Assembly: GCA_016935195.1 (NCBI GenBank)
Contig: JAFGRL010000106.1
Span: forward strand, 1-41,309
Origin: Sedimentisphaerales bacterium
Lineage (GTDB): Bacteria; Planctomycetota; Phycisphaerae; Sedimentisphaerales; Anaerobacaceae
Direction: 5' to 3'
DNA length: 41,309 bases
The position numbers and the translations under genes were made by a program. The notes under the pieces were generated by a model. The model searched no databases. It worked only from the letters and a program-made list of their open reading frames with translations, and was not told where the DNA came from. Below, one piece after another: positions 35,101 to 41,264 of this stretch (positions are counted from its first letter, which is position 1; each line of letters begins with the position of its first letter).

Positions 35101-35422
35101 TTTTCCCAGGAGGGAAGGTAATCCATACGATGTTCCTGAGCCAGATCCTTTAGACTGTCTATCCACATTTACCAGTGACTTTAACAATATCCGGGGAGAC
35201 GTGATACCAGATCATTTGTTGCTCAGTGTGGACTATTCCGGCTCAATGATTACGTGGCATATAGAGGATAGCTACAGTGATTTTAATGACACCTGGGTAC
35301 CAAATAATTTTCCTAATACAATCATACAGACGCGAGACCAATCAGGTCAGTTTATGGACGAGCGCTGGCTAAAGGAGATGAAAACGCAGATAGAAAATGC
35401 AGTAAATACGTATAATAACTGA
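32150..35422 (+). CDS. large secreted PKD and right-handed beta-helix protein
   Basis: 1090 residues; AAAGGAGAAAGG precedes the ATG. Order: signal peptide (~1-24), a PKD domain (~36-142; FEWDFEY, HSYSSAGTYIVMLKVTDND), a first beta-helix (~145-510) and a second one (~520-880). Both helices have repeated strands such as CTFNDNSADYGGALYN and CVFTGNSAWRGGGVYN. Each block ends in the same kind of cap (NYADVGAYES), showing internal duplication. Residues ~885-1090 are a separate domain with VDYSGSM, reminiscent of the first motif of a von Willebrand A site but too short to call. Such proteins act at the cell surface, often on polysaccharide. There is no PEP-CTERM tail. Parts of this gene were copied downstream (36217-36256; 38861-38961). 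Confidence 0.88.
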   Translation: MNPRYYLIAIFIAGLVAAVNSICYSCPPTYYDPEAILTAEPEYVMTDVNTTLDGSDSYDVDSHGSGGLDGIVKFEWDFEYNNVTFTPDYNETSGSAGDGAFDGKTTHSYSSAGTYIVMLKVTDNDDPCGTDTDTCTVYVNMRISVPDDVSTIQGAIDVAIDDTVITVSEGIYYETIDFNVKNITLTGTDPNDWEVVEKTIIDANGLSEDVVEFDSGDANSTLTGLTIRNGRIGIDCRSCSPTISKCLITCNYNDNLYGGGMYCYDSSAIIDKCIFRRNETVDDGGAISISYSTLSTTNCAFIGNLASGLGAGIYNEDSVIKVINCIFSGNKSKIIDGCGGAICNYDIMASVPAILELTNCTFNDNSADYGGALYNYLGDVNVTNCIFWGNQADTSGGEIYNYVGELNFRYCDIEGGIDGNKVGGEDCNDVGGNFDSNPKFIDANNPAGPDGFFGTEDDGLHLLSDSNCIDRADSGISDFSAYDMTGLSRIDVDYVTNNGAGEPNYADVGAYESLMVWFVDKDASGTDDGSTWANAYQELQDALSKAKDVNDGGQIWVADGNYRPTDGNDRTASFELVEAVAVYGGFDGTESLRCHRNWTANITTLTGDINIVDDANDNCYHVVEGANDATLDGFIITKGMADGAGADANRYGGGIYWDNGSIAISNCSIIDNDSSLLGGGIYNYQCTPVITNCFFSGNSSSYGGALYNRENTSTGWLLTNCVFTGNSAWRGGGVYNDDSSPAIVNCTLHKNSATSDYGGGIYNGNSSPTITNCIFWDNDANATGDQICNAGTSSPTVTYSDVQGGYDGTGNINSDPCFIDANNADGADDIFGTFDDGLRIKTTSGCIDAANGSIAPAADALGYHRCDVNSVSNTGAAEPNYADIGAYESGPALVVMCWIDEAAITSQSGGEGYLYAQDDSVLNERPGMIRYFTDLSDYRDIIKSEKLLVVRSGCLAPNPDCGTTLLLPKSFGTPNEVSGISVKTFPRREGNPYDVPEPDPLDCLSTFTSDFNNIRGDVIPDHLLLSVDYSGSMITWHIEDSYSDFNDTWVPNNFPNTIIQTRDQSGQFMDERWLKEMKTQIENAVNTYNN

Positions 35423-35470
35423 AATTAATGTAGGTTCTTGTAAATTTTTTTGTAATTTTTAACAAATTTT

Positions 35471-35542
35471 AGGGAACAGTTAGGCCCTTTTGCGCATCTA
35501 TATAGATGGGGGCAGAATTGACGTTTTTAGCTTGACGGACCA
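35471..35542 (+). repeat. PEP-CTERM leader repeat 1
   Basis: The first of five similar leaders. It begins AGGGAACAGTT, contains the 14-base palindrome CATCTATATAGATG (35495-35508) inside a TGC/GCA stem, then GGGGGCAGAATTGACG, and ends TAGCTTGACGGACCA directly before the ATG. No classical Shine-Dalgarno is present. Confidence 0.85.
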
Positions 35543-36229
35543 ATGAAAAAAGGAATTTATAACATAATAGTGGTTTGTCTTTTATGTTCAGTTCTTAACG
35601 GCCTGGCAAGAGGTGAAATTATTACAATCGAAGTTACAGGAGTAGTTAACTCAATCGACACACAAGGGGGGTTCGCTTTAGATGATTCGGTTTATATTGG
35701 GTCTGAGATGACAGGATCGTGTAGTTACGACACAGAAGCAATCGACCATTATCCTCAGTTGAATAACATTGGCGAGTATGACCTGTCTTCTGTCTCTATG
35801 ACCATCGGAAACTATACGTTTTTTAACAATCCTATGCCTCCGGACGAACTGCTGTTTAAAGTATTTTCTATTGACCTTTCCTACATAGCAAGAAGTTTAT
35901 CGCCACGTTTTGATGGTTTCATCACTCTAAATGGTTCATTTAAAAGTTATGATGATATTGACTGGCAGGATTCTGGCTTAACACTTATAAATGTATGTAG
36001 CAGTTCAAACAAATACAACCTTTCGGACTCACTTCCAGTTTGGCTTCCAGATATTTCAGAATTCGATTGGTATAACAAGTTCAGTGTTGCGTTTACTGAC
36101 TCAGATTGGGACACAAGCTGGTTTGGAATTAGTGGCAGTTTGTCTTCTTGGACAATTATCCCAGAACCAGCAATGATTTTACTTCTCGGCCTGGGCAGTT
36201 TGGCCTTAACGAGAAGAAAACACAGATAG
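35543..36229 (+). CDS. PEP-CTERM exported protein, paralog 1
   Basis: 228 residues. A signal peptide (~1-24, ending GLARGE) precedes a beta-rich domain that opens with IITIEVTGVVNSI and contains GSEMTGSCSYDTE and SMTIGNYTF. The C-terminus is a PEP-CTERM sorting signal: IPEPAMILLLGLGSLAL followed by RRKHR. Exosortase removes such tails and attaches or releases the protein at the cell surface; no exosortase gene is in this window. Its stop lies inside a 40-base copy of the 3' end of the preceding beta-helix gene. Best match within the array is paralog 3 at both ends of the protein. The function of the beta domain is unknown. Confidence 0.88.
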   Translation: MKKGIYNIIVVCLLCSVLNGLARGEIITIEVTGVVNSIDTQGGFALDDSVYIGSEMTGSCSYDTEAIDHYPQLNNIGEYDLSSVSMTIGNYTFFNNPMPPDELLFKVFSIDLSYIARSLSPRFDGFITLNGSFKSYDDIDWQDSGLTLINVCSSSNKYNLSDSLPVWLPDISEFDWYNKFSVAFTDSDWDTSWFGISGSLSSWTIIPEPAMILLLGLGSLALTRRKHR

Positions 36230-36256
36230 AAAATACCGTAAATACGTACAATAACT
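36217..36256 (+). repeat. copy of the 3' end of the beta-helix gene
   Basis: These 40 bases match 35381-35420, the last codons of the beta-helix gene (KTQIENAVNTYNN), with about four differences. Here they overlap the end of PEP-CTERM paralog 1 in another frame. They mark where a duplicated unit was joined. Confidence 0.8.
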
Positions 36257-36327
36257 AAGCTTATAGGAAAAATTGCTCTACGGAGAATGTACACAAACAA
36301 AAATTTTGCAATTTTTTGAAAATTTTA

Positions 36328-36397
36328 GGGAACAGTTGAACCCATTTGCGCATCTATATAGATGAGGGCAGAATTGACGTTTTAGCTTGATGGACCA
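36328..36397 (+). repeat. PEP-CTERM leader repeat 2
   Basis: Same plan as leader 1: AGGGAACAGTT, the intact palindrome CATCTATATAGATG, GAGGGCAGAATTGACG and TAGCTTGATGGACCA immediately before the start codon. An AT-rich run precedes it. Confidence 0.85.
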
Positions 36398-37111
36398 ATG
36401 AAAAAATTTTTTAATATACTATTGGTTTATTTATGTTGTTTAGGCCTTGTTTCCTTTTCAAAAGCTGAGATTATTACTATTGAAGTTACTGGTATCGTAG
36501 ATTCTGTCGAAACAGGAGGAGGTTTGGTTTTAGATGATTCAATAAACGTTGGTTCAGAAATGTTAGGATATTGCATATATGACACAGAAACTCCTGACCT
36601 GGCAACTAATAGCGATTATACGGGCCTGTACGAACTACTCTCAATTTGTATGGAAATAGGAAATTATACATTTACTCATAATACTGTTTCTGATGAGTGT
36701 CCATTGTTCCTAGTGGGAATTGTTGACCCAGGATATAAGGCAACAAGTGCAGATTCTTGTTTTGATGGAATTGTTACTGTCAATGGTACCCCTAAGACCT
36801 ATGATGATATAATCTGGGGATACTATCGCATTGAACTTATGAACCTTTGGTCCAGTTCGTATTATATTCCTACAGATTCACTTCCTACTGAACTTCCAGA
36901 TATCTCGGTTTTTGACAATCGGCGAGAATTTGAGGCACGCTTCTATGAACCTAAATCTGATAATCGAGCATTTTTTGACATCCACGGCGAACTTACCTCC
37001 TTGAATCTCATTCCCGAACCTGCAACGATTTTGCTTTTTGGCTTAGCAAGCCTGATTTTAACCATAAAAAGGCTAAATTCAGCCGGAAGGAAACGGACGA
37101 TTGCTGAATAA
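36398..37111 (+). CDS. PEP-CTERM exported protein, paralog 2
   Basis: 237 residues, same architecture as paralog 1: signal peptide (~1-23), IITIEVTGIVDSVETGGG, a central domain with YDTETPDL, YELLSICMEIGNYTFTHN, and a PEP-CTERM tail (IPEPATILLFGLASLIL, then a basic end KRLNSAGRKR). Its last third (REFEARFYEP, GELTSLNLIPEP) is most like paralog 4, while its middle is most like paralog 3. This patchwork suggests gene conversion or unequal exchange among the four copies. It should be exported through Sec and processed by an exosortase encoded elsewhere. Confidence 0.88.
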   Translation: MKKFFNILLVYLCCLGLVSFSKAEIITIEVTGIVDSVETGGGLVLDDSINVGSEMLGYCIYDTETPDLATNSDYTGLYELLSICMEIGNYTFTHNTVSDECPLFLVGIVDPGYKATSADSCFDGIVTVNGTPKTYDDIIWGYYRIELMNLWSSSYYIPTDSLPTELPDISVFDNRREFEARFYEPKSDNRAFFDIHGELTSLNLIPEPATILLFGLASLILTIKRLNSAGRKRTIAE

Positions 37112-37167
37112 ATTCATTGGATATAATTATTGTGGGTGAAAATTTTTTTAAAAATTTTAAAAATTTT

Positions 37168-37232
37168 AGGGAACAGTTTAGCCATTTCGCGCATCTTATA
37201 GGGAAATACTGCCGTTTTAGCTTGACGGACCA
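37168..37232 (+). repeat. PEP-CTERM leader repeat 3 (palindrome decayed)
   Basis: It keeps AGGGAACAGTTT, GCGCATCT and CGTTTTAGCTTGACGGACCA but the palindrome is broken and the GGGGGCAGAATTGA part is altered (TTATAGGGAAATACTGC). It is the most diverged of the five leaders. Confidence 0.75.
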
Positions 37233-37922
37233 ATGAAAAAGAGAATTTTTAACATAATATTAGTTTTTTTCTTATGTTCAGTTCTTGACGGCTTGGCAAG
37301 AGGTGAGATTATTACAATAGAGGTTACTGGTATCGTCAACTCAATAGGCGAAAGTGGCTTTAATACTGATGGCTCTGTAAGTATTGGCTCGGTAATGACC
37401 GGCTTTTGTACCTACGATATCGAAACCCCTGATTTGGTAGATAGCGAGTATGTAGGAGAATACGAGCTACTTTCGCTCTCCATGACAATAGGAAATTATA
37501 CATTTACCCACGATACTTTATCATCTGAGTATCCCTTCTTCCGAGTAGGAGTCGTTGACCCCACTTTCTGGGCTTATAGTCCAGAAGCAATGTTCGATGG
37601 AACAGTTTACCTTGATGGAGTGCCCAGGGAATATGACGATATTTTTTGGAAGAATAGAGAAGTAGTTCTTCTTGACCTATGGACCAGTTCATCCGAATTT
37701 ATTCCCGACGATTCATTACCCACTTCGCTTCCGGATATTTCTGTATTTGATATGCGCAATAGCTTTGGTCTTGTTTTTCGAGATTATGATGGCCATTTGT
37801 TTGGCGTTAGCGGCGAAATAACATCCTGGAATCTCATTCCGGAACCTGCCACGATTTTGCTTTTTGGCTTAGGAAGCCTGATTTTTACCGTAAAAAGGCA
37901 AAATCAGACAAAAGCAAACTGA
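37233..37922 (+). CDS. PEP-CTERM exported protein, paralog 3
   Basis: 229 residues. Signal peptide ends with GLARGE as in paralog 1, and the start of the mature part (IITIEVTGIVNSI) is also like paralog 1. The middle (YDIETPDL, YELLSLSMTIGNYTFTHD, FFRVGVVDP) follows paralog 2. The tail is IPEPATILLFGLGSLIFTVKR. It has the standard exosortase substrate layout of PEP motif, hydrophobic segment and basic end. Nothing suggests an enzyme activity. It is transcribed in the same direction as the others, behind a decayed leader. Confidence 0.87.
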   Translation: MKKRIFNIILVFFLCSVLDGLARGEIITIEVTGIVNSIGESGFNTDGSVSIGSVMTGFCTYDIETPDLVDSEYVGEYELLSLSMTIGNYTFTHDTLSSEYPFFRVGVVDPTFWAYSPEAMFDGTVYLDGVPREYDDIFWKNREVVLLDLWTSSSEFIPDDSLPTSLPDISVFDMRNSFGLVFRDYDGHLFGVSGEITSWNLIPEPATILLFGLGSLIFTVKRQNQTKAN

Positions 37923-37991
37923 CGATTGCTGGATAAATTCAATGGATATAATTATTGTGGGTGAAAATTTTTTAAAAAATTTACAAATTTT

Positions 37992-38062
37992 AGGGAACAG
38001 TTTGGCTATTCTGCGCATCTTTATATATGGGGGCAGAATTGAAGTTTTAGCTTGATGGACCA
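37992..38062 (+). repeat. PEP-CTERM leader repeat 4
   Basis: AGGGAACAGTTTGG, TGCGCATCTTTATATATGG, GGGCAGAATTGA and TTTTAGCTTGATGGACCA in the usual order; the palindrome carries substitutions. The AT-rich bases upstream and the GGATATAATTATTGTGGGTG before them match those before leader 3. Confidence 0.85.
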
Positions 38063-38773
38063 ATGAAAAAGAGATTTTTTAACATAATAGCGGTTTGTCT
38101 TTTATGTTTAAGCCTTGTTTCCTTTGCAGGAGCTGAGATTATTACTATAGAGGTTACGGGTGTTGTTAATTTATTACGGACTGGAGGTGGTTTTGAAGTG
38201 GATGGCTCAGTCGAAGTGGGTTCAGAAATGGTTGGATTTTGCACTTATGATACCGAGACGCCAGACTTGGAAAGTAGTGAGTATTATGGAACTTACGAGC
38301 TTATCTCAATCTTTATGACTATCGGAAACTACACCTTCGCACATAACCAAGAGTCGACCGAAATCCCTATATTCAGAGTTGGTGCTGCAGATTTTGGTTA
38401 TGCTGCAAGGAGCCTAGCTCCATCCTTTGAGGGCTCGATAATCGTGGATGGTTTTACTAAAACATACCATGATAGTGATTGGGGTTACATACACATCGCG
38501 CTTATGGATTTGCTTACTACCCAACCCATTCAAAGTGATGAGCTACCAACCTCTCTTCCAGACATAAGTGTTTTTGACCTTCGGAGAGAATTTGAGGCAA
38601 GATTCCATGAACCTTATCCCACAGGCGATGGATATTTTGACATATACGGTGAACTGACCTCCTTGAATCTTATTCCTGAACCTGCCACGATTTTTCTTTT
38701 CGGCCTCGCCGGCCTGATTTTAACCATAAAAAGGCCTAATTCAGACAGAAGCAAACCGGCAAGTGCTGGCTAA
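38063..38773 (+). CDS. PEP-CTERM exported protein, paralog 4
   Basis: 236 residues. Signal peptide (LCLSLVSFAGAE) and C-terminal third (REFEARFHEP, GELTSLNLIPEPATIFLFGL) resemble paralog 2. The mature domain begins IITIEVTGVVNLL and contains GSEMVGFCTYDTETPDL and FMTIGNYTFAHN. The tail ends in a basic KRPNSDRSKP segment, complete for exosortase processing. It is the last intact member of the array; the leader that follows it leads into a gene fragment rather than a fifth paralog. Confidence 0.88.
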   Translation: MKKRFFNIIAVCLLCLSLVSFAGAEIITIEVTGVVNLLRTGGGFEVDGSVEVGSEMVGFCTYDTETPDLESSEYYGTYELISIFMTIGNYTFAHNQESTEIPIFRVGAADFGYAARSLAPSFEGSIIVDGFTKTYHDSDWGYIHIALMDLLTTQPIQSDELPTSLPDISVFDLRREFEARFHEPYPTGDGYFDIYGELTSLNLIPEPATIFLFGLAGLILTIKRPNSDRSKPASAG

Positions 38774-38814
38774 ATTCGATGGATGAAAATTTTTTTGAAA
38801 TTTTCACAAAATTT

Positions 38815-38869
38815 AGGGAACAGTTGAGCTCATTTGCGCATCTCTATAGATGGGGGCAGAATTGACGTT
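38815..38869 (+). repeat. orphan PEP-CTERM leader repeat 5
   Basis: AGGGAACAGTTGAGC, TGCGCATCTCTATAGATGG and GGGCAGAATTGACGTT as in the other leaders, but the sequence then leaves the leader consensus and continues as a piece of the beta-helix gene. The nine bases ATTGACGTT are common to both partners. Confidence 0.85.
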
Positions 38870-38961
38870 GATTATGTAACCAATAACGGCGAGTCTAATT
38901 ATGCTGACGTAGGGGCATACGAATCGCTGATGGTCTGGTTCGTGGATAAAGATGCTACCGG
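38861..38961 (+). pseudogene. fragment of the beta-helix gene fused to leader 5
   Basis: The 101 bases match 33617-33723 of the beta-helix gene, with one in-frame six-base deletion. They encode IDVDYVTNNG, NYADVGAYES and WFVDKDATG in an open frame that ends at a TAA near 38980. There is no start codon. It is a transplanted internal segment, not a gene. Confidence 0.85.
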
Positions 38962-39190
38962 TTTTGTAAAAGTTCAGTAATAACACAAGACTTAATTACA
39001 AGAAGTTGCTTTGTTTTGTAATGGGCAGCTAAGATGTACCGCCCTTAAACCTACGCACAATAACACACCAAGTGTCTAATACTTTTGTAGTTGATAAGCT
39101 CGAAATTTTCACTATAATTCGAAGTGGTTGTAGCAAAAGCAAATAAGAGACCTTGGCCAAATTCTGTAGGTCTTTGTATATCAAAGCCTT
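38962..39190. other. gap between the array scar and tRNA-Met
   Basis: About 230 bases with no gene, repeat or strong signal that I can identify. The promoter of the two tRNA genes should lie near its right end. Confidence 0.4.
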
Positions 39191-39264
39191 GGCGGCGTAG
39201 CTCAGTTGGTTAGAGCATGGGATTCATAAGCCCAGGGTCGAAGGTTCGAGTCCTTCCGCCGCTA
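39191..39264 (+). tRNA. tRNA-Met (anticodon CAT)
   Basis: Acceptor arms GGCGGCG and CGCCGCT pair (first pair G-T), discriminator A. D arm TAGCTCAGTTGGTTAGAGC; anticodon loop TTCATAA with CAT at 39225-39227; T arm with GGTTCGAGTCC. The overall form fits an elongator tRNA-Met; a lysidine-type tRNA-Ile(CAT) is the alternative. A T run follows directly, so it may end its own transcript. CCA is not encoded. Confidence 0.93.
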
Positions 39265-39299
39265 TTTTTTCGTATTTGGTAAAGTGTGAATTGCGGACA

Positions 39300-39317
39300 A
39301 GTCACGAGCGACGAGCC
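39300..39317 (+). repeat. 18-base repeat before tRNA-Glu (copy 2 of 2)
   Basis: AGTCACGAGCGACGAGCC is identical to 15609-15626 and is again nine to ten bases before a tRNA gene. The bases between repeat and tRNA are also alike. Confidence 0.7.
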
Positions 39318-39326
39318 GTGAAAGAT

Positions 39327-39399
39327 GCCCCCATCGTCTAGTGGCCTAGGATATCAGGTTCTCATCCTGGAGACAGGGGTTCGACTCCCCTTGGGGGTA
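39327..39399 (+). tRNA. tRNA-Glu (anticodon CTC), integration target
   Basis: Acceptor GCCCCCA pairs with TGGGGGT, discriminator A. Anticodon stem TCAGG/CCTGG with loop TTCTCAT, anticodon CTC at 39361-39363. T arm GGGGTTCGACTCCCC. The adjoining integrase reads antisense into it, so its 3' half is very likely the attachment site of an integrated element. Confidence 0.95.
39362..39399. other. inferred attachment site (attL) at the tRNA-Glu 3' end
   Basis: The integrase frame stops at 39362-39364 within the tRNA, and its final residues (PPRGVEPLSPG) are the antisense reading of the tRNA T arm and acceptor. Tyrosine recombinases of tRNA-targeted islands usually sit next to their own attachment site. 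The exact core cannot be fixed because the other end of the element is outside the window. Confidence 0.6.
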
Positions 39400-40678
39400 T
39401 TGGATACAAACTGTCCTGATTTGTATCTGCTCGCATATTGTCGCAAGCTGTTGCAAAACAAGGAGTAATGTCAACCCTCCTGTTTTCGGCTTGCGGCTGT
39501 GTGCGAGGGGGTACGGCAGTGTTCAGGCCACCATCTGTCCCCGAATTTGGCCACCTTTTTTCCACCGCTCTTTGGAAGTGTTCTTCGTGTGTTTGTAGAT
39601 AATGCTTTCGGGCAACATCAGGACTGTTTCCAAGCCATTCAGTAACAACGTGAACCGGAAAATCCTCTACCAGTTCGGTTTCTCTGCTCGACCTTAGATT
39701 TTGGAATGTTTTGCCCCAAGGTTTAAGCCCCGCCCGTTTAATGATTCGATGAGCTTGTGTACGAAGATTACTGCTGATATTCAAATCTACGTTGATAACC
39801 CTTCTTTGTCCGTCCTCTGCCTGCTGGAATGCTTCTATGAGATATGGCTCAAGTTCGGGAAACAAAGGGCAGATTCGAGTTTCCTTGCCTTCGATGTGCT
39901 CAGTTTTTGGGCTGTGGATAACAAAACGCTTCTTGTCCCAAAGTATATCATCCCAGGCCAGTCCATATAGTTCGGATGGGATTCTCAAGCCGCCGTAACG
40001 GGCAAGGGCAAAGATAAGCCGCCACTCATTATTAGGGCAGGCATCGAGGACTTTTTGAATATCCTCACAGCTGATAAATTGCTGCCGCTTGGGATTAGAT
40101 ACCGTACTTGTGGGAATGCCATCAAAGGAATTTTCATCAATAAGGCGCTTTTTGCGTGCTGCTGCAAAAAACTGTTTGACCCTTTTACAGCGTCGTCGGA
40201 CAGTGTTTTCGGCAAGTCCCAGTCCTAACAGGTGTCGGCGAAATTCTTCGGCATCATAGGCGCTGAAATTAGCTATGCTCATACTCGTATTGCAGAACCC
40301 GAATAGAGAATTTCGTGCAGCCAGCATATTCCGTTTGGTATTGGGCTTTATATCGGTTCGGTTTTCAATATAGTTATCTACCCATTTAGCCAAAGTAATT
40401 TCTGCTTTTCGTGTCATCGGCTCGACAAGCCCCAGAGATTCCAAACGTTTTCGTATAGAGGCTCTCAGGCCATTAAGCCAACTTTGAACGGCAATAGAAA
40501 TCTCAGAACCGGTGTTTTTGGCCTTGACAAGATTCTCTATATTGATTTTCGCTGTTTCTGCTTGCCGTTTGGTGATTCTGCCGAAACCAATTCGAGGCCG
40601 GTTCGGTGATTCCCCATCAGACAAACGTATCCGATAGGTTTTGCCATTCTTATTACTTCGACCTTCAATACTTGCCAT
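39362..40678 (-). CDS. tyrosine recombinase (integrase)
   Basis: 438 residues. An N-terminal basic arm (~1-35) and a SAM-like core-binding domain (~90-180) precede the catalytic domain (~198-375). Active-site residues seen: Arg232 (GGLRIPSEL), Lys258, Arg329 (FQNLRSSRETEL) and nucleophile Tyr360 (ARKHYLQ). The positions of the two usual catalytic His carry Gln326 and Asn351, which I recall as typical of this planctomycete subgroup. After Tyr360 a long unstructured tail ends in the tRNA-derived PPRGVEPLSPG. Its start overlaps the XRE gene by 14 bases, so int, regulator and excisionase form one minus-strand operon. It should drive integration and, with the excisionase, excision of the element extending past 41309. 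Confidence 0.93.
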   Translation of the reverse strand: MASIEGRSNKNGKTYRIRLSDGESPNRPRIGFGRITKRQAETAKINIENLVKAKNTGSEISIAVQSWLNGLRASIRKRLESLGLVEPMTRKAEITLAKWVDNYIENRTDIKPNTKRNMLAARNSLFGFCNTSMSIANFSAYDAEEFRRHLLGLGLAENTVRRRCKRVKQFFAAARKKRLIDENSFDGIPTSTVSNPKRQQFISCEDIQKVLDACPNNEWRLIFALARYGGLRIPSELYGLAWDDILWDKKRFVIHSPKTEHIEGKETRICPLFPELEPYLIEAFQQAEDGQRRVINVDLNISSNLRTQAHRIIKRAGLKPWGKTFQNLRSSRETELVEDFPVHVVTEWLGNSPDVARKHYLQTHEEHFQRAVEKRWPNSGTDGGLNTAVPPRTQPQAENRRVDITPCFATACDNMRADTNQDSLYPIPPRGVEPLSPG

Positions 40679-40904
40679 AATATGACCTTGCCTTTTTCTT
40701 GCTCTTTTTCTTAATTGGCTTTAACTCTAACTCAAGAGCTTTCATTAACGCCGAGACTACTTCTGTTCGTGCATCCGTCCTACCAGACAAAAAGTCATAT
40801 ATTGTTTGACGTGGTATTTTGTCCTTGAGCATTTCTGATAACCGGTTAGGGTTCAGGTTTAACTCATTCATACGTTTCTTAATTGCTTCTCTTATCATTG
40901 TCAT
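40665..40904 (-). CDS. XRE-family HTH regulator
   Basis: About 79 residues from ATG 40904; ATG 40898 is possible, and the open frame reaches back to 40946, where it would cross the promoter. The HTH is clear (IREAIKKRMNELNLNPNRLSEML, then IPRQTIYDFLSG), followed by a Lys-rich tail. Such proteins act as repressors of mobile-element operons. A palindrome, ATATAC-G-GTATAT, overlaps the -10 box just before the start, an obvious place for autoregulation. The start codon lies almost at the expected transcription start, so the message may be leaderless. It overlaps the integrase gene. Confidence 0.85.
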   Translation of the reverse strand: MTMIREAIKKRMNELNLNPNRLSEMLKDKIPRQTIYDFLSGRTDARTEVVSALMKALELELKPIKKKSKKKARSYYGKY

Positions 40905-40912
40905 ATAACTCC

Positions 40913-40940
40913 AATATACGGTATATCGTACTTTTGTCAA
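40913..40940 (-). promoter_or_regulatory. promoter and operator of the integrase operon
   Basis: On the minus strand TTGACA (40940-40935) and TATATT (40918-40913) are 16 bases apart. The palindrome ATATAC-G-GTATAT (40914-40926) covers the -10 element, as expected for an operator of the XRE protein encoded directly downstream. Confidence 0.65.
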
Positions 40941-40958
40941 GCGCATAATAAAAAATTT

Positions 40959-41147
40959 TTATATTTTTTTCTGTTGCTCTATGAATGAATCAAGGTCATC
41001 ACGGTCAAACCGAACGGAGCGGTCAATTCTGACTGCTGGGATGCGTTGTAACTTTTGCAAGTCCCAGAGCTTCCGCTCAGAAATGCACAAATATTCTGCC
41101 GCTTGTTTGCTGTTCATCAATTTTTTAGTCGTATAACACTCACTCAT
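40959..41147 (-). CDS. excisionase-like HTH_17 protein
   Basis: 62 residues with the winged-helix pattern of MerR-like excisionases: MNSKQAAEYLCISERKLWDLQKL, then IPAVRIDRSVRFDRDDLDSFI. GAAGGAAAG precedes the ATG. It probably bends DNA at the attachment site and sets the direction of recombination by the adjacent integrase, or acts as a regulator of the operon. Length and position (upstream of an XRE gene and int, same strand) fit an Xis role; the gene name is not certain. Confidence 0.88.
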   Translation of the reverse strand: MSECYTTKKLMNSKQAAEYLCISERKLWDLQKLQRIPAVRIDRSVRFDRDDLDSFIEQQKKI

Positions 41148-41150
41148 TAT

Positions 41151-41264
41151 TCACTTTCCTTCGCTGTTTCTGCCGTCAGCTATACCATCCAACATATAAA
41201 CCGCTGTTCTAAGTTGTTCTGGGGTATAGGGGGTGGAATATACGTAAGGCGCAGTTATAGACAA
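41151..41264 (-). CDS. candidate small protein upstream of the excisionase
   Basis: A 37-residue frame from TTG 41264 to TGA 41151-41153, three bases before the excisionase ATG. Its C-terminal half (PYTPEQLRTAVYMLDGIADG) has ordinary protein composition and looks coding. The start is weak, and it could be the end of a broken longer gene. Function unknown. Confidence 0.3.
   Translation of the reverse strand: MSITAPYVYSTPYTPEQLRTAVYMLDGIADGRNSEGK

Noticed and set aside
35471-38869. Invertible promoter or phase-variation switch acted on by the nearby integrase
   Set aside because: All leaders face the same way and no inverted pair exists; the integrase is explained by the tRNA-Glu element.
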